Assembly (NCBI GenBank): GCA_024508915.1
Contig: JANINR010000014.1
Coordinates: forward strand, 1 to 64,000
Source of the DNA: Lysobacteraceae bacterium
GTDB taxonomy: Bacteria > Pseudomonadota > Gammaproteobacteria > Xanthomonadales > Xanthomonadaceae
Direction: 5' to 3'
DNA: 64,000 nt
Part shown: piece by piece, positions 1 to 8,562 of the stretch
Position numbering within the stretch: position 1 is the stretch's first letter
Layout: each line of letters starts with the position of its first letter
The notes under the pieces: generated by a model
What the model saw: only the letters and a program-made list of their open reading frames with translations
Told to the model about the DNA's origin: nothing
Database searches by the model: none
Position numbers and translations under genes: made by a program

Positions 1-27
1 TTCGCCGCGCGCGGCCCGCTGGCGCAG

Positions 28-1047
28 GTGATGCGGCGCGCCGAGGCGTCGGCCGCCGCCGGCGCCTGCACGCCGCGCCAGCTCGCGGAGCTGTGGATCT
101 GGGCGGGGTACCTGCAACACGTCCGCGGCTATCGGTCGTCGTCGACGGTGGCGCAGTACGTGCGCTCGGTGGGGAGGCTGCTGGAGTGGGCCGTCCGCAC
201 GGGACGCGACTTCACCGCGCTGGAGCCTGCCGATTTCGACAGCTGGCAGCAGTGGCTCGCGCTGGAGTTGCGGCATCGGGCGCGGTGGCGGATGCGCCAG
301 GTCGTGGCGGTGCGCGGGTTCTACGGCTGGCGCGAAACGCGCGGGCTCGGCGCCAACCTGGCCGCCGACCTGCGTGGCCCGCGCGAGCCGATCGGCATGC
401 CGAAGAAGTACACCCAGCACCAGCTGCGCGGGATGCTCGCGGCGGCCACGTCCGGCGCGCAGCCGCTGCTGCAGCTTCGCGACCTGGCGATGCTGCTGTT
501 CCTGCTGGCCACCGGCGCGCGCCGCGAGGAAGTCAGCAACACCAACATCCGCGACCTCGAGCTTAGCCAACGCACCGGGCTGGTGCGCATCCACGGCAAG
601 GGCGCGAAGGAACGCGAGGTTCCGTTCGAAGGGCCCGCGGTGGAGGCGATGCGCGAGTGGCTGCTGCAGCGCCAGGCGGCGCCGTTCGAATGCGACCCGG
701 AGGCGGTGTTCGTCGGCACGGCAGGCATCGGGCGCGGGCACCGCCTGATGCCGCGCAGCATCGAGCGGCGGGTCGGCATGTACGCGCGCGCGGCGGGGAT
801 GCGGGACTGGGGCGTGCATCGCTTCCGCGTGACGTTCGCGACGCTGCTGTACGACGACGGCGTGGGCTTGGAAGAGATCCGCCTGCTGATGGGCCACGAA
901 TCGATCGAAACCACGCGGCGCTACATCTCCGTGAGCGAGCGCATGCGCAAGACCCGGCTTGGGGCAGACGTGCAACACGGGTTGCTGGGGACCAAGCCGA
1001 CAGGCCAACCGCGCTGGATGCGCGCCGTACTGGGAGAGGGGAAGTGA
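28..1047 (+). CDS. Tyrosine recombinase 1 (5' end may lie outside window)
   Basis: Site-specific recombinase of the phage integrase family. It has an N-terminal SAM-like DNA-binding domain (about residues 18-105) and a C-terminal catalytic domain with the full catalytic set: R165 in ATGAR, K191, H264 and R267 in HRFR, H290 in LMGH and nucleophile Y299. The first in-window start is the GTG at 28, but the frame is open to the left edge, so the true start may lie upstream. Its stop overlaps the GTG of the Mor-like gene (GTGA), which implies translational coupling. It is one of three tyrosine recombinases in this prophage. It lies next to the packaging genes rather than at the attachment site, so it may not be the integrase. 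Confidence 0.9.
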   Translation: MMRRAEASAAAGACTPRQLAELWIWAGYLQHVRGYRSSSTVAQYVRSVGRLLEWAVRTGRDFTALEPADFDSWQQWLALELRHRARWRMRQVVAVRGFYGWRETRGLGANLAADLRGPREPIGMPKKYTQHQLRGMLAAATSGAQPLLQLRDLAMLLFLLATGARREEVSNTNIRDLELSQRTGLVRIHGKGAKEREVPFEGPAVEAMREWLLQRQAAPFECDPEAVFVGTAGIGRGHRLMPRSIERRVGMYARAAGMRDWGVHRFRVTFATLLYDDGVGLEEIRLLMGHESIETTRRYISVSERMRKTRLGADVQHGLLGTKPTGQPRWMRAVLGEGK

Positions 1048-1412
1048 ACGGGGGACGACGCGAGCAACGCGATCCGCGCTTCGGGCAGGGCAGCGAGCCG
1101 CCTACCGACTTCGAGGTCGAGCTGATCATGGAGCAGGACGGGATCGACGACGTCTGGCTCGAGGTCGGGAAGGACATCGGCGCCGACGCGCTGTTCCGCC
1201 TGCTCGGCAGGATCGGCGGCGAGATCGTGTCGGTGCCGACGCGCCAGAGCTTCGTGCGGCGGCTGTACATTCCGCGCCGGGACCAGGAGATCGTGGCGGA
1301 CCTGCAGCGCCGCGTGCCGGTCCATCGCCTGGCCGTGAAGCACCACCTCTCGCCGGATTCGATCCTGAAAGCCCGCCGCCGCGTTTTAAGGACACGCGGG
1401 CGTCGCCGGTGA
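1044..1412 (+). CDS. Mor-like transcriptional activator
   Basis: Protein of 122 residues beginning at GTG 1044, overlapping the recombinase stop. The middle (IGADALFRLLGRIGGEIVSV, then RLYIPRRD) and the C-terminal helix-turn-helix-like stretch (LAVKHHLSPDSILK) follow the layout of the Mor/C activators of phage Mu: a helical dimerisation part, a glycine-centred beta segment, then an HTH. Mor-family proteins activate phage middle or late promoters as dimers. The gene directly precedes the packaging genes and the first of three copies of a conserved promoter-like motif (1384, 6666, 24431), so a role as late activator is inferred. Family assignment is by pattern only; a generic HTH regulator is the alternative. 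Confidence 0.65.
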   Translation: MNGGRREQRDPRFGQGSEPPTDFEVELIMEQDGIDDVWLEVGKDIGADALFRLLGRIGGEIVSVPTRQSFVRRLYIPRRDQEIVADLQRRVPVHRLAVKHHLSPDSILKARRRVLRTRGRRR

Positions 1413-1417
1413 TACCC
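1384..1417 (+). promoter_or_regulatory. Late promoter-like motif, copy 1
   Basis: TTTTAAGGAC at 1384-1393, followed 20 bases later by TA at 1413-1414 within GTGATAC. Two other intergenic gaps (6666 and 24431) have the same element at the same spacing. It overlaps the end of the Mor-like gene and lies just upstream of the packaging genes, with no good Shine-Dalgarno sequence. It fits an activator-dependent promoter whose -35 region is replaced by an activator site. No experimental support is visible. Confidence 0.55.
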
Positions 1418-1425
1418 ATGCCGCG

Positions 1426-2241
1426 ATGAGTGAATCCGACGACAACCTGCCCGCGCCGGCGGCAGCGGCCGAGCCCGCGAAGCGGAAAGGCCGCGGCCGG
1501 CCGCCCTTCAGCGAGAAGCCGCCCACCGAGGCGGAGCTGCAGCAGCGCCGCGATCGTGCGGCGCTGAGCACTGGGCCGCGCACCGAAGAGGGAAAGACGC
1601 GCAGCAGCCGCAATGCCTGGAAACACGGCATGAACAGCGCCGCGGCGCGCGTGACGTTCGCGCAGTCTGGCGCCGCGGCCATGGCGCAGGTGTTCGGCAA
1701 GCCATGCGTGAAGACGTGCCCGATGCACCCGGACAACCCGAACGTCGAGACGCCGTGCTCGCTGGTGCTCGATGGGCTGACCCGCGCCGGCAGCAACTGC
1801 CTGGACAAGTCGGTTTACGTCGCCGCGATCGCCGCGCTCACCGATGCGATGGAAAACAACGAACTGGGCGGCGTGCACGCCATGCTCGCCGCCGAGGGCG
1901 CGAAAGTGATGCAGCTGCTGCACGAGCTGATGTCGGAGATCACGACCAAGGGCCTGATGGTCCCGGTGCCGATGGTCACGAAGGACGGCCGCATCGTCCG
2001 CGACGAGATGGATCTTCCGGTCATCGCCGACTACAAGCCCAACCCGATGATCCCGGCCTACGTGAAGCTGCTCGGCGACTTCGGCATTTCACTGCCGGAG
2101 ATGCTGGCCACGCCGCAGTCGGTCAACCGCGCGAAGACGGGCGAGAAGGCGGCCGACACGTTCCAGTCGATGCTCGGCGGGATCATGGGCCGCACGCAGA
2201 AAGCCAAGCAGCAACGGCCTGCAATCGAGCACGATCCATGA
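1426..2241 (+). CDS. Putative small terminase / DNA-binding phage protein
   Basis: Protein of 271 residues encoded just ahead of the packaging genes. The N-terminal 30 residues are low-complexity and basic with an AT-hook-like KGRGRPP. Then comes STGPRTEEGKTRSSRNAWKH, a motif common in phage and plasmid proteins of unknown function. The rest is mostly helical, with a cysteine pair near residue 95. No catalytic motif is visible. Position suggests a small terminase or a packaging accessory that recognises phage DNA, but the sequence does not prove it. It ends in an ATGA overlap with the next gene. Confidence 0.6.
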   Translation: MSESDDNLPAPAAAAEPAKRKGRGRPPFSEKPPTEAELQQRRDRAALSTGPRTEEGKTRSSRNAWKHGMNSAAARVTFAQSGAAAMAQVFGKPCVKTCPMHPDNPNVETPCSLVLDGLTRAGSNCLDKSVYVAAIAALTDAMENNELGGVHAMLAAEGAKVMQLLHELMSEITTKGLMVPVPMVTKDGRIVRDEMDLPVIADYKPNPMIPAYVKLLGDFGISLPEMLATPQSVNRAKTGEKAADTFQSMLGGIMGRTQKAKQQRPAIEHDP

Positions 2242-2657
2242 AGGCCAAGATCGCCACCGACGGTACTGGCAGGTTCTACGGCATCCGCTTCAACTGCCCG
2301 TGTGGCCACTGTGGCGCGATCGTGCTGCCGGTGAAGTGGACGCCAGAGGGAATGGAGCGGTCCGAGCACCTCGCCGAGCGTCCAATCTGGGGGTTCAACG
2401 GCGACATGGATCGCCCCACGTTCACGCCGTCGGTGCTGCACCGAAGCGGGCACTACGCCAAAGGGCTGGACGGCCCAGACCCGGCCGGGTGCGCGTGCAA
2501 CTTCAGCGAGCGGTATCCAGACGAGGAACCGTGGGCATGGCCTTGTGGCATCTGCCACAGCTTCGTCACCGACGGCCGCATCCAGTTCCTGAGTGATTGC
2601 ACGCATGCGCTCGCAGGCCAGACCGTGGAACTGCCAGAGTTGTCGGAGGCAGAGTGA
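2238..2657 (+). CDS. DUF6527-like cysteine-rich protein
   Basis: Protein of 139 residues starting at ATG 2238, overlapping the previous stop. It has paired metal-ligand-like cysteines (CPCGHCG near residue 20), a WGFNGDMDRPTFTPSV segment, CACNF, and CGICHSFVTDGRIQFLSDCTH near the C-terminus. This is the layout of DUF6527, small zinc-binding-like phage proteins often misnamed after oxidoreductases. The function is unknown. It sits between the small-terminase candidate and the large terminase, and its stop overlaps the GTG start of the latter. Confidence 0.75.
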   Translation: MKAKIATDGTGRFYGIRFNCPCGHCGAIVLPVKWTPEGMERSEHLAERPIWGFNGDMDRPTFTPSVLHRSGHYAKGLDGPDPAGCACNFSERYPDEEPWAWPCGICHSFVTDGRIQFLSDCTHALAGQTVELPELSEAE

Positions 2658-4513
2658 AGCGAACGCCCGACATCGAGCGGCAGATGCTGGACCGGGGCGT
2701 GTACGCCCCGGACGAGTTCGATGCCTGGCTCGCCGGCAACGGCTGGTCGTGGGGCGCGCTCGAGCGCGGCGCCTACGACGTGTCGCTCGACGAGGCGCTG
2801 CTCGCGTTCACCGTGGAAGACCCGGTGCGGTTCTGCGAGACGTTCATGGTCGAGGCCAACGGCGACCCCTACCGGCTGTTCGACTACCAGAAGCCGAGCA
2901 TCCGCAGCTGGGATCAAGACGTGGTGCACGAGGACGGCGCCGAGGTCGGCAAGACGCGCGAGATCGCCGCGTTGCTGCTGTGGGGCCACATCACCGGATT
3001 CGGCGGAACGTTCGCCAACCCGAGCAGCCTGGTGGTGGCGCCGCAGCAGATCTTCCTCAACGAGATCATCGACGCGATCGAGCGCCAGCTCGGCGTGTTC
3101 AAGTCGCTGCCAGGCGAGAGCCTGCTGAAGCAGTCGTGGCTGGAGCCGCGGCGCACCCCGCACACGCAACTGCGCTTCCGCTGCCTGAACCCGGCCCACC
3201 CAGACAAGCCGACGCTGGCCACGGTCGACTTCCGGCCTGCGGGCCACGACGGCGAGGCCTTCCGTGGCGTCCACGTCAACGCGCTCGCGCTGGTGGACGA
3301 GGCGGCGAAGATGAAGGCGAAGGTGCAGTGGACGGAGTTCTACCGCGCCATGATGCCGGGCTGCCACATGCGCGCCTACAGCGTACCGGACGGTGATCGC
3401 AACACGGAGTTCTACCGGCTGTGCGCGGAGGCGCGCGTCGGCCTGCGCCAGGGGGAGCGCGGGTTCCGCAAGTTCCACTGGCCGAAGACGATCATGCCCG
3501 CGCCGTTCTGGAGCGAGGAACGCGACGCGCACTTCGTCAAGCTCTACGGCGGGCGCGCGACGCCGGGCTACCAGCGCAACGTGCTGGGCCTGTGGGGCGA
3601 CGCCGAAGACCCGGTGTTCCGCTGGGACCAGCTGCTGCCCAACGTGGTGGAACTGCCCGACTACCGCCGCATCGTCCTGGTCGCGAACCCCGACCACGAC
3701 GCGCTCGAGTTCGGCGTCAACCGCATCCAGCTCGAGATCACGGAAGGCCGCAAGAGCGGCCACGCCGTGCAGCTCACCGACAGCGCCGTCGACCTGTCCC
3801 CGCTGATCGGCAAGGATGACGAGGCCCGCCGCGCGCACTGGGCGGACCTGCTCGCGCCATGGCTTACGCACATCGACCCGCGCGGCGTGTTCTGGGCCGG
3901 CGCCGACCTGGGCGAGCGCAACGACCCCACCGAGATCATCGTGAGCGAAGAGGTCGGCGGGGAGCTGCGCGACGTGCTGCGCGTGAAGGCCAGCGGCCTG
4001 CCGTACCACGCGCAGACCGAGCTGATCTACCAGATCGACCGCGCCTTCGGCCAGCGCCCCGGCTGGGGCGTCGACCTCGGCAGCGCCGGCACGGCCGTGG
4101 TCAAGGATCTGCACAACCTCGACCGCTACGACGACGCGCACTTCGAGGACCGCCTGGTCGGCTTCCACTTCCAGGAGGCGGTGGAGTGCACCGGCGAGGA
4201 TGGCGAGTCGCTGGTCGTCGCCAACGAGAAGGGCGAGGACGAGATCTTGCGCGCCCCCGCAAAGCACTGGGCCACGCAGTGCATCGTCGCGCGCCTGCAA
4301 CAGCGCGGCTACCGCATGGCCTACGACGGCGACGTGCTGAACGACTACACCAGCCATACCGCGCGCCAGGGCGCGAAATGGCCGATCTACGGCAAGAGCA
4401 ACGACCACACCATCGACGCCCGCCGCCAGCAGATGCTGTGCAAACTGCGGTCCGTCGAGGCCACCGAGCCCGACGTCTTCAGCGCGGGCGCCATGAGCAG
4501 GAACGCCGCATGA
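2654..4513 (+). CDS. Terminase large subunit
   Basis: Packaging motor of 619 residues. The N-terminal ATPase half carries an adenine/Walker-like segment (DGAEVGKTREIAALLLWG) and an acidic Walker B-like segment with LALVDEAAKMK. The C-terminal half has an RNase H-fold nuclease signature, beginning FWAGADLGERNDPTEI and followed by GVDLGSAG. The start is taken at GTG 2654, which overlaps the previous stop; an upstream ATG at 2597 would add residues read from inside the preceding gene. The stop overlaps the portal start (ATGA). The product would cut concatemeric DNA and pump it through the portal. Confidence 0.9.
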   Translation: MKRTPDIERQMLDRGVYAPDEFDAWLAGNGWSWGALERGAYDVSLDEALLAFTVEDPVRFCETFMVEANGDPYRLFDYQKPSIRSWDQDVVHEDGAEVGKTREIAALLLWGHITGFGGTFANPSSLVVAPQQIFLNEIIDAIERQLGVFKSLPGESLLKQSWLEPRRTPHTQLRFRCLNPAHPDKPTLATVDFRPAGHDGEAFRGVHVNALALVDEAAKMKAKVQWTEFYRAMMPGCHMRAYSVPDGDRNTEFYRLCAEARVGLRQGERGFRKFHWPKTIMPAPFWSEERDAHFVKLYGGRATPGYQRNVLGLWGDAEDPVFRWDQLLPNVVELPDYRRIVLVANPDHDALEFGVNRIQLEITEGRKSGHAVQLTDSAVDLSPLIGKDDEARRAHWADLLAPWLTHIDPRGVFWAGADLGERNDPTEIIVSEEVGGELRDVLRVKASGLPYHAQTELIYQIDRAFGQRPGWGVDLGSAGTAVVKDLHNLDRYDDAHFEDRLVGFHFQEAVECTGEDGESLVVANEKGEDEILRAPAKHWATQCIVARLQQRGYRMAYDGDVLNDYTSHTARQGAKWPIYGKSNDHTIDARRQQMLCKLRSVEATEPDVFSAGAMSRNAA

Positions 4514-6654
4514 ACCTCAATCCGTACAAGCCGCTTCGCGCCGCATTCAAGTCCCTCCGTATCTCGGTCGCGAAGGCCACCGGCGGCGCCATCCTCAACG
4601 CCACGCGCGAGAGCGAGGCGCTCGGCCCCTTCCAGGCGGCGCTCGGCAGCTACGTGCCGCGGCAGGTCAACCCCTGGCTGTACGAGGCGATCCGCGAAGC
4701 CGTGCCGATGATCGACGGCGCCATCGCCACGCTGGTCACCATGGACGGCATCGTGCGCGTCAAGGGCAAGAACGCGAAACTGGTGAACGAAATCCGGGAG
4801 TGGATGGAGACAGTCCGCGTCGGCGACAAGCAGCGCGGCCTTCAGGCGTTCTACGTCGGCCAGGGCAACGAGCAATACGAGCAGGGGTTTTCGATTGGCG
4901 AATGGGTTCCCAGCAGCGACGGCCGCGACATCGCGCAGCTGCGCGTGGCGGACAGCAAGGGCGTCCTGTTTGCGCGCGTGGATGACGGCCTGCAGACCTG
5001 GTATCGCGCCCCCGGCAAGCCTTCCGGCCAGCGCGGCGACGGCACCGACACCGTCGAGACGCTGCTGCGCCGCACGTTCAACGTCCAGCCGACCAGCCTG
5101 CTGGAGAAGGGCTACGTGCGGGTGGACCCGGAGCGCGAGGTCTACACCGTCAACGAGCCTGAGGCCGACAACCCCTACGGCACCAGCAAGATGCGCTCGC
5201 TGGAGTTCAACGCGCAGGTGCTGGTGAAGATCGTCAACGCGATGGCCCGCACGTGGGAACGCTACGGCGATCCACCGCTGCACTTGAGCTACAAGACGAA
5301 GAACCCCAAGGTCTCGCAGACCGAACTGGATCGGCGCAAAGCCATCCTTGCCACAGAGCTGGCGGCGGTGCTGAGCGCCAAGGCAAAGGGCAACAGCACC
5401 GATTTCGTCACAGCTGTCGGCATGAACGACGAGCTGGCGATCAGTGTCATCGGGGCGCTGGGCATCGCGCTGGACCCGGAGTCGCCGACCAAGCTGGTGA
5501 ACGATCAGATCCTCGCCAAGTTCAGCATGCCCGGGTGGCTGCTGGGGCTGGACGGCGGCGCCGGCGGCCAGGCCGAGCGCCAATCGGAGATGGTGCTGCA
5601 GGCCAGCCGCACCCGCTTCGAACTGCGCAAGCCCGGCCTGACGCACCTGGTCGCCACCGTGCTGCGGCTGCGCGGCCGCACGTGGAGCCCGGGCGACTGG
5701 GAACTCGAGCAGGAGCTGCCGAGCCTGCAGGACATGATGAAGATCGCCCAGGCGAACTTCCTCAACGCGCAGGCGGCCATGGTCGGGCAGGGCAACAACA
5801 CCCCTGCGCCGAAGGGGATCGACAACAACCTGCGCCACCCGCGGGAGCCTGGTCGCCGGAAGTCAGGCGCCAAGGCCGCAGGGGACGACGACGAAGGCGA
5901 ACCATGGGCGCAGGACGGCGACGCACTGTCGCGCATCGAGCGTGCCGGCATCCGCGGCCAGCTGGCACTGTGGCGTGAGCTGGCGGCCGATGCGCTGGAG
6001 CTGATCGGCTTCAGCGTCGTGCGCGGCCACGTGCAGCCGCGCGACCCGGCCGCCGACGCCTGGGCGTTCGACCACAACCAAACCGCTGCGCTCGGCGCCG
6101 CCGGCGATCGCTTCGTCAACCGCAGCCTGGCCGACGACGCGCCGATTCCCGCCGCCGTGGCCGATGCGTTCGACCGCGGGCTGGTCAACGCCGCGGCCGA
6201 GCTGGGCCTGAGCGTGGACGGCGCCATCGCCGAGCAGTTCGCCCAGATGCGCGACCAGCTGCGCAGCCGCGGCGGCGAACTGATCCGCAGCGCCACCGGC
6301 CGCGCCTACCGCGATCGCGTCATCGGCGAACTCTCCAGCGGCGCCTACGACGGCATGAATCCCACCGCCGTCGCCAAGCTGCTGGAGGACAAGTTCGGCG
6401 CGGGCGACTACGACTGGGAGCGCCTCACCCGCAGCGAGATGGCGATCGCGCAGAGCCGCGGAAAGGAGGAGCAGTTCAAGGCCAACGGCACGGAGCTGTA
6501 CGACTACACGACCGCCGGAGACGACCGCGTCAGCGAGATCTGTCAGGAGCTGGCCGAGCGCGGACCGTACCCGGTCGGCGGCGCCGGCTCGCCGATCCCC
6601 GTCGTCGACAGTCATCCCAACTGCCGGTGCTCGATCACCCCGCACGTCGAGTGA
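4510..6654 (+). CDS. Portal protein fused to MuF-like head morphogenesis domain
   Basis: Protein of 714 residues. About residues 1-430 look like a portal: helix-rich, with an N-terminal arm, a central WERYGDPPLHLSYKTK segment and the FSMPGWLLGLDGG region. After a charged linker (about 445-480) the remainder is a MuF/gp7-type minor head domain. It ends with the characteristic DDRVSEICQELAERGPYPV and a VDSHPNCRCSITP motif. In many phages these are two genes; here they are one continuous frame, although a misread stop cannot be excluded by eye. Start ATG 4510 overlaps the terminase stop. Confidence 0.85.
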   Translation: MNLNPYKPLRAAFKSLRISVAKATGGAILNATRESEALGPFQAALGSYVPRQVNPWLYEAIREAVPMIDGAIATLVTMDGIVRVKGKNAKLVNEIREWMETVRVGDKQRGLQAFYVGQGNEQYEQGFSIGEWVPSSDGRDIAQLRVADSKGVLFARVDDGLQTWYRAPGKPSGQRGDGTDTVETLLRRTFNVQPTSLLEKGYVRVDPEREVYTVNEPEADNPYGTSKMRSLEFNAQVLVKIVNAMARTWERYGDPPLHLSYKTKNPKVSQTELDRRKAILATELAAVLSAKAKGNSTDFVTAVGMNDELAISVIGALGIALDPESPTKLVNDQILAKFSMPGWLLGLDGGAGGQAERQSEMVLQASRTRFELRKPGLTHLVATVLRLRGRTWSPGDWELEQELPSLQDMMKIAQANFLNAQAAMVGQGNNTPAPKGIDNNLRHPREPGRRKSGAKAAGDDDEGEPWAQDGDALSRIERAGIRGQLALWRELAADALELIGFSVVRGHVQPRDPAADAWAFDHNQTAALGAAGDRFVNRSLADDAPIPAAVADAFDRGLVNAAAELGLSVDGAIAEQFAQMRDQLRSRGGELIRSATGRAYRDRVIGELSSGAYDGMNPTAVAKLLEDKFGAGDYDWERLTRSEMAIAQSRGKEEQFKANGTELYDYTTAGDDRVSEICQELAERGPYPVGGAGSPIPVVDSHPNCRCSITPHVE

Positions 6655-6665
6655 TTGCCGCGCGG

Positions 6666-6700
6666 GTTTAAGGACAGTCGGCAGCGTGGTCGCGTAAACA
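6666..6700 (+). promoter_or_regulatory. Late promoter-like motif, copy 2
   Basis: GTTTAAGGAC at 6666-6675 with TA at 6695-6696, the same spacing as copies 1 and 3. Sixteen of the 17 bases from TTTAAGGAC through GTCGGCA match copy 3 at 24432. It lies in the 92-base gap after the portal gene and would drive the protease/scaffold and capsid genes. It is an activator-dependent promoter by inference. Confidence 0.55.
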
Positions 6701-6701
6701 G

Positions 6702-6743
6702 CAGCCTCCGAAGGCACCACGCAGTGCACTTTTCAGGAGGCTG
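6702..6743 (+). promoter_or_regulatory. Leader hairpin that can hide the Shine-Dalgarno
   Basis: CAGCCTCC at 6702-6709 is perfectly complementary to GGAGGCTG at 6736-6743, and a smaller GCAC/GTGC stem lies in the loop. The right arm contains the only good ribosome-binding sequence (AGGAGG) for the gene starting at 6747. Folding would occlude it, so translation of the next gene could be controlled. This is a reading of the sequence only. Confidence 0.45.
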
Positions 6744-6746
6744 GCG

Positions 6747-7106
6747 ATGAAGCAGGACGAGCTCAAGGCGATCCAGGCGGGCACGGTGGACGAGGTTCAC
6801 AAGGCCGTCGGCGGCATCAAGGATGCGGCCGACCTCGACGCGCTCCGCAAGCTGGAAGAGGCCGATGGCTCGCCGCGCAAGGGCGTCCTCGACGCGCTCG
6901 ACGCCCGTGCCGCCGAGCTGGCGGCGGAAGCCCCGCCGGCGGCGCCCGGCGCCAAGGCCGCGGCGAAGGCGAGCAAGGCCGACAACGCCGCCGACAAGTC
7001 CGAGAAGGCGTGGCAGGCGCGCGACTACGACGGCCCGCTGACGGGCGACCAGGCCGCGTGGCGCAACGCCCACCTCAAGCCGGTCGAGAAGGTCGTCACG
7101 AAGTGA
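6747..7106 (+). CDS. Small charged protein upstream of prohead protease
   Basis: Protein of 119 residues preceded by a strong AGGAGG. It is Ala/Lys/Asp-rich: a helical N-terminal half (KAIQAGTVDEVHKAVGGIKD), an alanine- and lysine-rich linker (about 63-90), then DYDGPLTGDQAAWRNAHLKP. No known domain was recognised. Its place between the portal fusion and the protease/scaffold gene, with a GTGA stop-start overlap, suggests a head assembly accessory. The C-terminal segment resembles short modules appended to phage head proteins, but no function can be assigned. Confidence 0.7.
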   Translation: MKQDELKAIQAGTVDEVHKAVGGIKDAADLDALRKLEEADGSPRKGVLDALDARAAELAAEAPPAAPGAKAAAKASKADNAADKSEKAWQARDYDGPLTGDQAAWRNAHLKPVEKVVTK

Positions 7107-8197
7107 CCGAGTCGCGCACCAAGCAGTTCCGTGCGGTCGGCAAGGCGTCGGGTGTCCCCGACGCCGCCCAGCTGGCGGCCATCCGCCGCTACACGCTGGA
7201 CGAGATCCCCGCCGAGCAGCTCGTGGTGCGCGAGTACGCGCTGGCGCACAACGCCATCGACCGCGACAACGAGTGCTTCGACGAGCCGTTCCTCGCCCAG
7301 CTGGCCACCACGCTGCAGGGCAAGGGCGTCTACATCACCCACCCCACCGGCTGGACGTCGGACGGCGGCCCGGCCGAGGGCCGCGTGTACGAGACCCGCG
7401 TCGAGCGCATGTCGCTGGACGCCGCGCGCACCCTGCTGCGCGAGCCGAACCTGACGCTGCCGCCGGACCGCACCGAGGCCGAGGTGATGTTCGCCGCGGC
7501 GTACTACGTGCGCACCGACGAGAACAGCGCGTTCCTCGCCAAGCACGCCGCCGGCATCGTCGGCGACGTCTCGGTCGGCTTCACCGCCAAGAACCCGCCG
7601 GTGCGCGTCCTCGACGCGGCCGGCATCGAACTCAACGTCTGGCGCTGGAAGGCGCCGGGCGAAGCCCTGGAAATGTCGCTGGTCTGGCTGGGGGCGCAGC
7701 CAGGCGCACGCGCCGTGAAATCCGCCCGCAACGAGGCTTCCGACATGGACCCGAACGACAAGACCCCGACCGCCGACCAGCAGCGCATCAAGACGCTGGA
7801 AGGCGAAGTCTCCAAGGCGGCCTCCACCGTCGCGAAGCACGAGGCGCTGAAGACCGCGCTCGGCGAAGCGAACGCGGCGCTGCTCGACAACCCGACCGAG
7901 CTGGTCGCGCTGGTCACCGCCGGCAAGGCGCACCGCGACGGCCTGGTCGCCACGCTGATCGCCAACGACCGCACCAAGGGTGCGCTCGGCGACGACGAGG
8001 CCGCGGTCTCCGCCGCGCGCAGCGAGTACGCCGCGATGCCGATCGGCGCGCTGGAGCGCCTGGCCAAGCACGCGACTCCGGCCGCCGCGCCGGCGGCGCC
8101 GGCCACGGCCAGCGGCGACCCGAACGGCGCCACCGCGCCCGGCGGCACCAAGGGTGCGGCCGACGGCGTCTTCACCAACCCCCTGATCGCTTCCTGA
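7103..8197 (+). CDS. Prohead protease-scaffold fusion
   Basis: Protein of 364 residues. The N-terminal half resembles a phage prohead serine protease: YALAHNAIDRDNE, ITHPTGW as a candidate catalytic His region, then GIVGDVSVGFTAKN, which matches the Ser-containing block of S78/U35-type proteases. The C-terminal half from about residue 215 (MDPNDKTPTADQQRIKTLEG onward) is a coiled-coil and Ala-rich scaffold-like region. An internal ATG there could yield scaffold alone. GTG 7103 is chosen because it overlaps the preceding stop. The product would shape and then mature the procapsid. Confidence 0.75.
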   Translation: MTESRTKQFRAVGKASGVPDAAQLAAIRRYTLDEIPAEQLVVREYALAHNAIDRDNECFDEPFLAQLATTLQGKGVYITHPTGWTSDGGPAEGRVYETRVERMSLDAARTLLREPNLTLPPDRTEAEVMFAAAYYVRTDENSAFLAKHAAGIVGDVSVGFTAKNPPVRVLDAAGIELNVWRWKAPGEALEMSLVWLGAQPGARAVKSARNEASDMDPNDKTPTADQQRIKTLEGEVSKAASTVAKHEALKTALGEANAALLDNPTELVALVTAGKAHRDGLVATLIANDRTKGALGDDEAAVSAARSEYAAMPIGALERLAKHATPAAAPAAPATASGDPNGATAPGGTKGAADGVFTNPLIAS

Positions 8198-8207
8198 GGC
8201 CGCCGCC

Positions 8208-8552
8208 ATGCAGATCGTCTCGCCCTCCGTCCGCGTCAAGAACATCGGCTTCGCCCACACCGCGGCCACCGTCGCGCTGACGGCCATCCTGATCAACGCG
8301 CACGTCTTCATCCCGCTCAACACGGCGGACGCCGACGAGCGCAACGCGTTCGTGTACGACTCCGAGATCGACGCCGCTCCGACCGACACCGGCGCCGCCT
8401 GGGCGGTGGGCGACAAGATCTACTGGGACAACACCAACAAGGTGTTCACCAAGACGGCCACCAGCAACACGCTGGTCGGCTATGCGCTCGAGGCCAAGGG
8501 CTCGAGCGCCGCGGTGAGCGGCCTGATCGCCTTCAACTCCTTCGCCGCCTGA
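8208..8552 (+). CDS. Capsid decoration / cement protein (DUF2190-like)
   Basis: Protein of 114 residues. The second half, VGDKIYWDNTNKVFTKT followed by NTLVGYALEA, is the signature of DUF2190 proteins, which stabilise siphovirus capsids from outside. It sits directly before the major capsid gene with a 10-base gap, the usual place for a decoration protein. No signal peptide or membrane segment is present. Confidence 0.8.
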   Translation: MQIVSPSVRVKNIGFAHTAATVALTAILINAHVFIPLNTADADERNAFVYDSEIDAAPTDTGAAWAVGDKIYWDNTNKVFTKTATSNTLVGYALEAKGSSAAVSGLIAFNSFAA

Positions 8553-8562
8553 GGCCAACGCA

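Noticed and set aside
2453-4408. A 651-residue minus-strand open frame opposite the terminase
   Set aside because: Antisense of the large terminase, with Val/Ala/His/Arg-rich composition and no motif.
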